Shown: piece after piece, positions 4,538-6,730 of the stretch
How the letters are laid out: each line of letters starts with the position of its first letter
Numbering within the stretch: the stretch's first letter is position 1
From: Gammaproteobacteria bacterium
GTDB lineage: Bacteria; Pseudomonadota; Gammaproteobacteria; Pseudomonadales; Azotimanducaceae
Assembly (NCBI GenBank): GCA_030432795.1
Contig: JAUILW010000182.1
Location: 1-6,730, forward strand
Length of the DNA stretch: 6,730 nucleotides
Direction: 5' to 3'
Notes under the pieces: model-generated
Databases searched by the model: none
Seen by the model: the letters and a program-made list of their open reading frames with translations, nothing else
Told to the model about the DNA's origin: nothing
Program-made: the position numbers and the translations under genes

Positions 4538-6193
4538 ATGGAAAACGAGCGCGAATCGATGGAATTCGACGTAGTCATCGTCGGCGGCGGCCCGTCGGGG
4601 CTTGCAACGGCGTGCAGGTTAGCGCAGATCAGCGCAGAGACCGGCAACGAGATCAGCATCTGTCTAGTCGAAAAGGGCTCCGAGATCGGCGCGCACATTC
4701 TGTCAGGCGCAATCTTCGAGCCACGGCCGCTGAATGAGCTGTTTCCTGACTGGCGCAACATGGGCGCGCCGGTAAACAACCCCGTCACCGAAGACGACGT
4801 GTACTACTTCCCCAACGACGACGTCGGCATCAAACTGCCCAGCATGTTCGTGCCTGCGGACACGCACAATCACGGCAACCATGCCATCAGCCTCGGCAAC
4901 CTGTGCCGCTGGCTTGGTGAGCAGGCAGAGAATCTGGGTGTGAACGTGTTTCCGGGTTTCGCCGCGTCTGACGTGCTGTTCAACGACGACGGCAGCGTGC
5001 GGGGCATCGTCACCGGCGACATGGGTGTGAGCCGCGAAGGCGAGCAGAAAGGCACCTACACGCCCGGATACGAGCTGCTCGGCAAGTACACCGTGTTTGC
5101 CGAAGGCTGCCGGGGCCATCTCGGCAAACGGTTGATCGAGCAGTTCAAGCTCGACGCCGACTCCGGTACGCAACACTACGGCATCGGATTCAAGGAGCTT
5201 TGGGACATAAGCCCGGACAAGCACGTGCCAGGGCGTGTCATGCACTCCATGGGCTGGCCCTTAGGCCACGGAACCGGCGGCCCCACGGGCGGCTCGTACC
5301 TCTACCACCTGGAGAACAACCAGGTATCGCTGGGCCTGATCGTCGACCTGTCGTACTCCAACCCGCACCTTTCGCCGTTCGATGAGTTCCAGCGCTGGAA
5401 GCACCACCCCCGCATCGCGTCCGTGCTCGAAGGCGGCAAGCGGGTGTCGTACGGTGCCCGTGCCATCGTCAAAGGCGGCTTGCAGGCCCTGCCGAAGAAC
5501 GTGCTGCCCGGCGCCATCCTCGTGGGCGACGATGCGGGCTTCCTCAACGTGCTGAAGATCAAAGGCAGCCACGCCGCCATGAAGTCCGGCATGCTGGCAG
5601 CGGAAACCATCGCCGAAGCCCTCGCTGCCGGCGAGGCATACACCGAGCTCGGCGGCTTCAAGGATCGTTTCGAAGCGAGCTGGCTGTTTGAGGAGCTACA
5701 TCGCTCCCGCAATGCCGGCCCCAACCTGCACAAGCTCGGCATGCTGGTAGGCGGCGCCGTGTCGCTGGTGGAAAGCTGGTTTGGCGGTGCCAACTGGACC
5801 CTCAGCGATCCAACGCCGGACCATGCCGCACTCAAGCCCGCGGCCCAGAGCCGGAAGATCGATTATCCGAAACCAGACGGCGTGCTGTCGTTCGACAAGC
5901 TGTCGAGCGTGTTCCTATCGAACACCAATCACGAAGAAGACCAGCCCTGCCACCTCACCCTTGCGGATGCATCGGTACCGATCGCCAAGAACCTGCCGAT
6001 GTACGACGAACCTGCTCAGCGCTACTGCCCGGCTGGCGTGTACGAGGTCGTGGACGAAGGCGATGGGGCGAAGTTCGTGATCAACGCGCAGAACTGCGTG
6101 CACTGCAAGACGTGCGACATCAAGGACCCGGCCCAGAACATTACCTGGGTGGTGCCCGAAGGTGCCGGTGGGCCGAACTACCCCAACATGTAG
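4538..6193 (+). CDS. Electron transfer flavoprotein-ubiquinone oxidoreductase (ETFDH type)
   Basis: This enzyme sits on the inner membrane and moves electrons from reduced ETF to ubiquinone through one FAD and one [4Fe-4S] cluster. The ATG at 4538 is chosen because GGAG lies just upstream (4531-4534); a TTG at 4529 in the same frame has no properly spaced site. The product has 551 residues, usual for bacterial forms. Visible are the FAD dinucleotide motif VIVGGGPSGLA (13-23), GWPLGHGTGGPTGGSYLYH (239-257), the second FAD motif LVGDDAGFLN (328-337) followed by KIKGSHAAMKSG, and a C-terminal ferredoxin-like part. The likely cluster ligands are Cys497 (in RYCPAGVYEV) and Cys520, Cys523 and Cys526 (CVHCKTCDIKDP), in the same pattern as the human enzyme. 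It is divergent from etfBA, encoding its electron donor. Nothing appears broken. Confidence 0.97.
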   Translation: MENERESMEFDVVIVGGGPSGLATACRLAQISAETGNEISICLVEKGSEIGAHILSGAIFEPRPLNELFPDWRNMGAPVNNPVTEDDVYYFPNDDVGIKLPSMFVPADTHNHGNHAISLGNLCRWLGEQAENLGVNVFPGFAASDVLFNDDGSVRGIVTGDMGVSREGEQKGTYTPGYELLGKYTVFAEGCRGHLGKRLIEQFKLDADSGTQHYGIGFKELWDISPDKHVPGRVMHSMGWPLGHGTGGPTGGSYLYHLENNQVSLGLIVDLSYSNPHLSPFDEFQRWKHHPRIASVLEGGKRVSYGARAIVKGGLQALPKNVLPGAILVGDDAGFLNVLKIKGSHAAMKSGMLAAETIAEALAAGEAYTELGGFKDRFEASWLFEELHRSRNAGPNLHKLGMLVGGAVSLVESWFGGANWTLSDPTPDHAALKPAAQSRKIDYPKPDGVLSFDKLSSVFLSNTNHEEDQPCHLTLADASVPIAKNLPMYDEPAQRYCPAGVYEVVDEGDGAKFVINAQNCVHCKTCDIKDPAQNITWVVPEGAGGPNYPNM

Positions 6194-6198
6194 GCCGA

Positions 6199-6726
6199 TC
6201 AGGCGAGCGGGAAACGCGTGCCGCGGCTGGTGATAAACCAGCCGTCGGCTTCCGCTTCGGCAAGCTCCATCAGCCGGTAGAATGCCGGCCGATTGATGAG
6301 CGCGATCAACCCATCGCGGACGTGCAGATACGGCCGATCCTCTTCCATCCATAGCCGATGCGATCCGTCGGCAACGACGTAGTCACCACTGTTGATAGTG
6401 AAGATCAGCTCCTGCCGGTCACCCTGCCCCCGGCACTCGAAGTCGAGCGCGAGAAACGGCACGTCTTCGACCGTAATTTCGAGCTTCTCCGCCGGGGTCA
6501 CCAGAAAGTAACGATCCTCCTCCCGCCGCATGACGGTGGAGAACAGCCGCACCAGGGCCTGGCGCTTGAACTCGCCACCTTCATGCAGCCAGGTGCCATC
6601 CGCGCGAATGACGATGTCAATGGTGCCGGTCCGCTGCGGATGCCAGTCCTGCACAGGTGGCAGGCGCCGCTCGGCTTGTGCTTGTTCGAGGCGCTTGAAC
6701 AGCGCGTCCAGATCCTGGGTGCTCAT
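6199..6726 (-). CDS. DUF1285-family protein
   Basis: The gene encodes 175 residues from an ATG at 6726-6724; only 4 nt lie upstream in the window, so the ribosome-binding site and a longer start cannot be checked. After a charged helix (1-22), PPVQDWHPQRTGTIDIVIRA (23-42) and DGTWLHEGGEFKRQALVRLF (43-62) are typical of DUF1285. So are FSTVMRREEDRYFLVTPAEK (62-81) and the later stretch INSGDYVVADG (111-121). No signal peptide or membrane segment is seen, so it is probably cytosolic. The biochemical role of the family is not known to me. It converges on the ETF-QO gene, with 5 bp between the stops, so the order says little about shared function. Confidence 0.85.
   Translation of the reverse strand: MSTQDLDALFKRLEQAQAERRLPPVQDWHPQRTGTIDIVIRADGTWLHEGGEFKRQALVRLFSTVMRREEDRYFLVTPAEKLEITVEDVPFLALDFECRGQGDRQELIFTINSGDYVVADGSHRLWMEEDRPYLHVRDGLIALINRPAFYRLMELAEAEADGWFITSRGTRFPLA
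6224..6244 (+). repeat. Stem-loop past the ETF-QO stop, inside the DUF1285 gene
   Basis: CGGCTGGT (6224-6231) and ACCAGCCG (6237-6244) form a perfect 8-bp stem with a 5-nt GATAA loop, 30 bp beyond the ETF-QO stop. It codes for part of the C-terminus of the opposing gene (around DGWFITS). There is no following U-run on the plus strand. With almost no space between the convergent stops, it is the best candidate for a 3'-end structure of the ETF-QO transcript. Confidence 0.5.
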
Positions 6727-6730
6727 GCGC

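Noticed and set aside
4703..5245. A 180-residue minus-strand frame inside the ETF-QO gene
   Set aside because: It is antisense to a strongly conserved enzyme, and its Val/His-rich composition is typical of a shadow frame.
1..6730. Mobile element, CRISPR array or phage/defence system
   Set aside because: No transposase, integrase, spaced repeats, terminal inverted repeats or defence-gene motifs were seen; the AP2-like protein alone is not enough to call one.

Overview
The window looks like an ordinary chromosomal segment of a Gammaproteobacterium with fairly high G+C, probably an aerobic (perhaps marine) heterotroph. This is inferred from three things: a TonB-dependent receptor, an aspartate carbamoyltransferase catalytic chain of the E. 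coli type, and an electron transfer flavoprotein (ETF) cluster with etfBA divergent from ETF-ubiquinone oxidoreductase, an order I recall from Pseudomonas. I see no tRNA, rRNA, CRISPR array, insertion sequence or other clear sign of mobility.

Layout. The left edge (1-239, minus) is the first 79 codons of a TonB-dependent outer-membrane receptor. An AT-rich gap follows, then a small minus-strand gene for a predicted exported protein (424-900). Divergent from it is pyrB (983-2005, plus). Its last codons form a strong stem-loop, followed by two smaller inverted repeats. Converging on pyrB is a minus-strand gene for a 150-residue AP2-like protein (2079-2531). Upstream of that on the same strand is the operon etfB-etfA (4317-2639), whose genes overlap by ATGA. 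A roughly 220-bp divergent control region separates etfB from the plus-strand gene for ETF-ubiquinone oxidoreductase (4538-6193). A DUF1285-family gene (6199-6726, minus) converges on it with only 5 bp between the stop codons.

Function. EtfA and EtfB form the soluble FAD/AMP-containing ETF, which accepts electrons from acyl-CoA and related dehydrogenases. ETF-ubiquinone oxidoreductase passes those electrons to the membrane quinone pool. All parts of this relay are present and their key motifs look intact. pyrB supplies the first committed step of pyrimidine synthesis; no pyrI or pyrC lies next to it.

Most notable features. On the minus strand, just before etfB, there is a textbook intrinsic terminator (GC hairpin plus seven U). 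It lies between a plausible sigma-70 promoter and the etfB start, which suggests transcription attenuation of etfBA. Also of interest are a stand-alone AP2-like protein outside any mobile element, the stem-loop formed by the 3' end of pyrB, and an 8-bp hairpin just past the ETF-QO stop inside the opposing gene.
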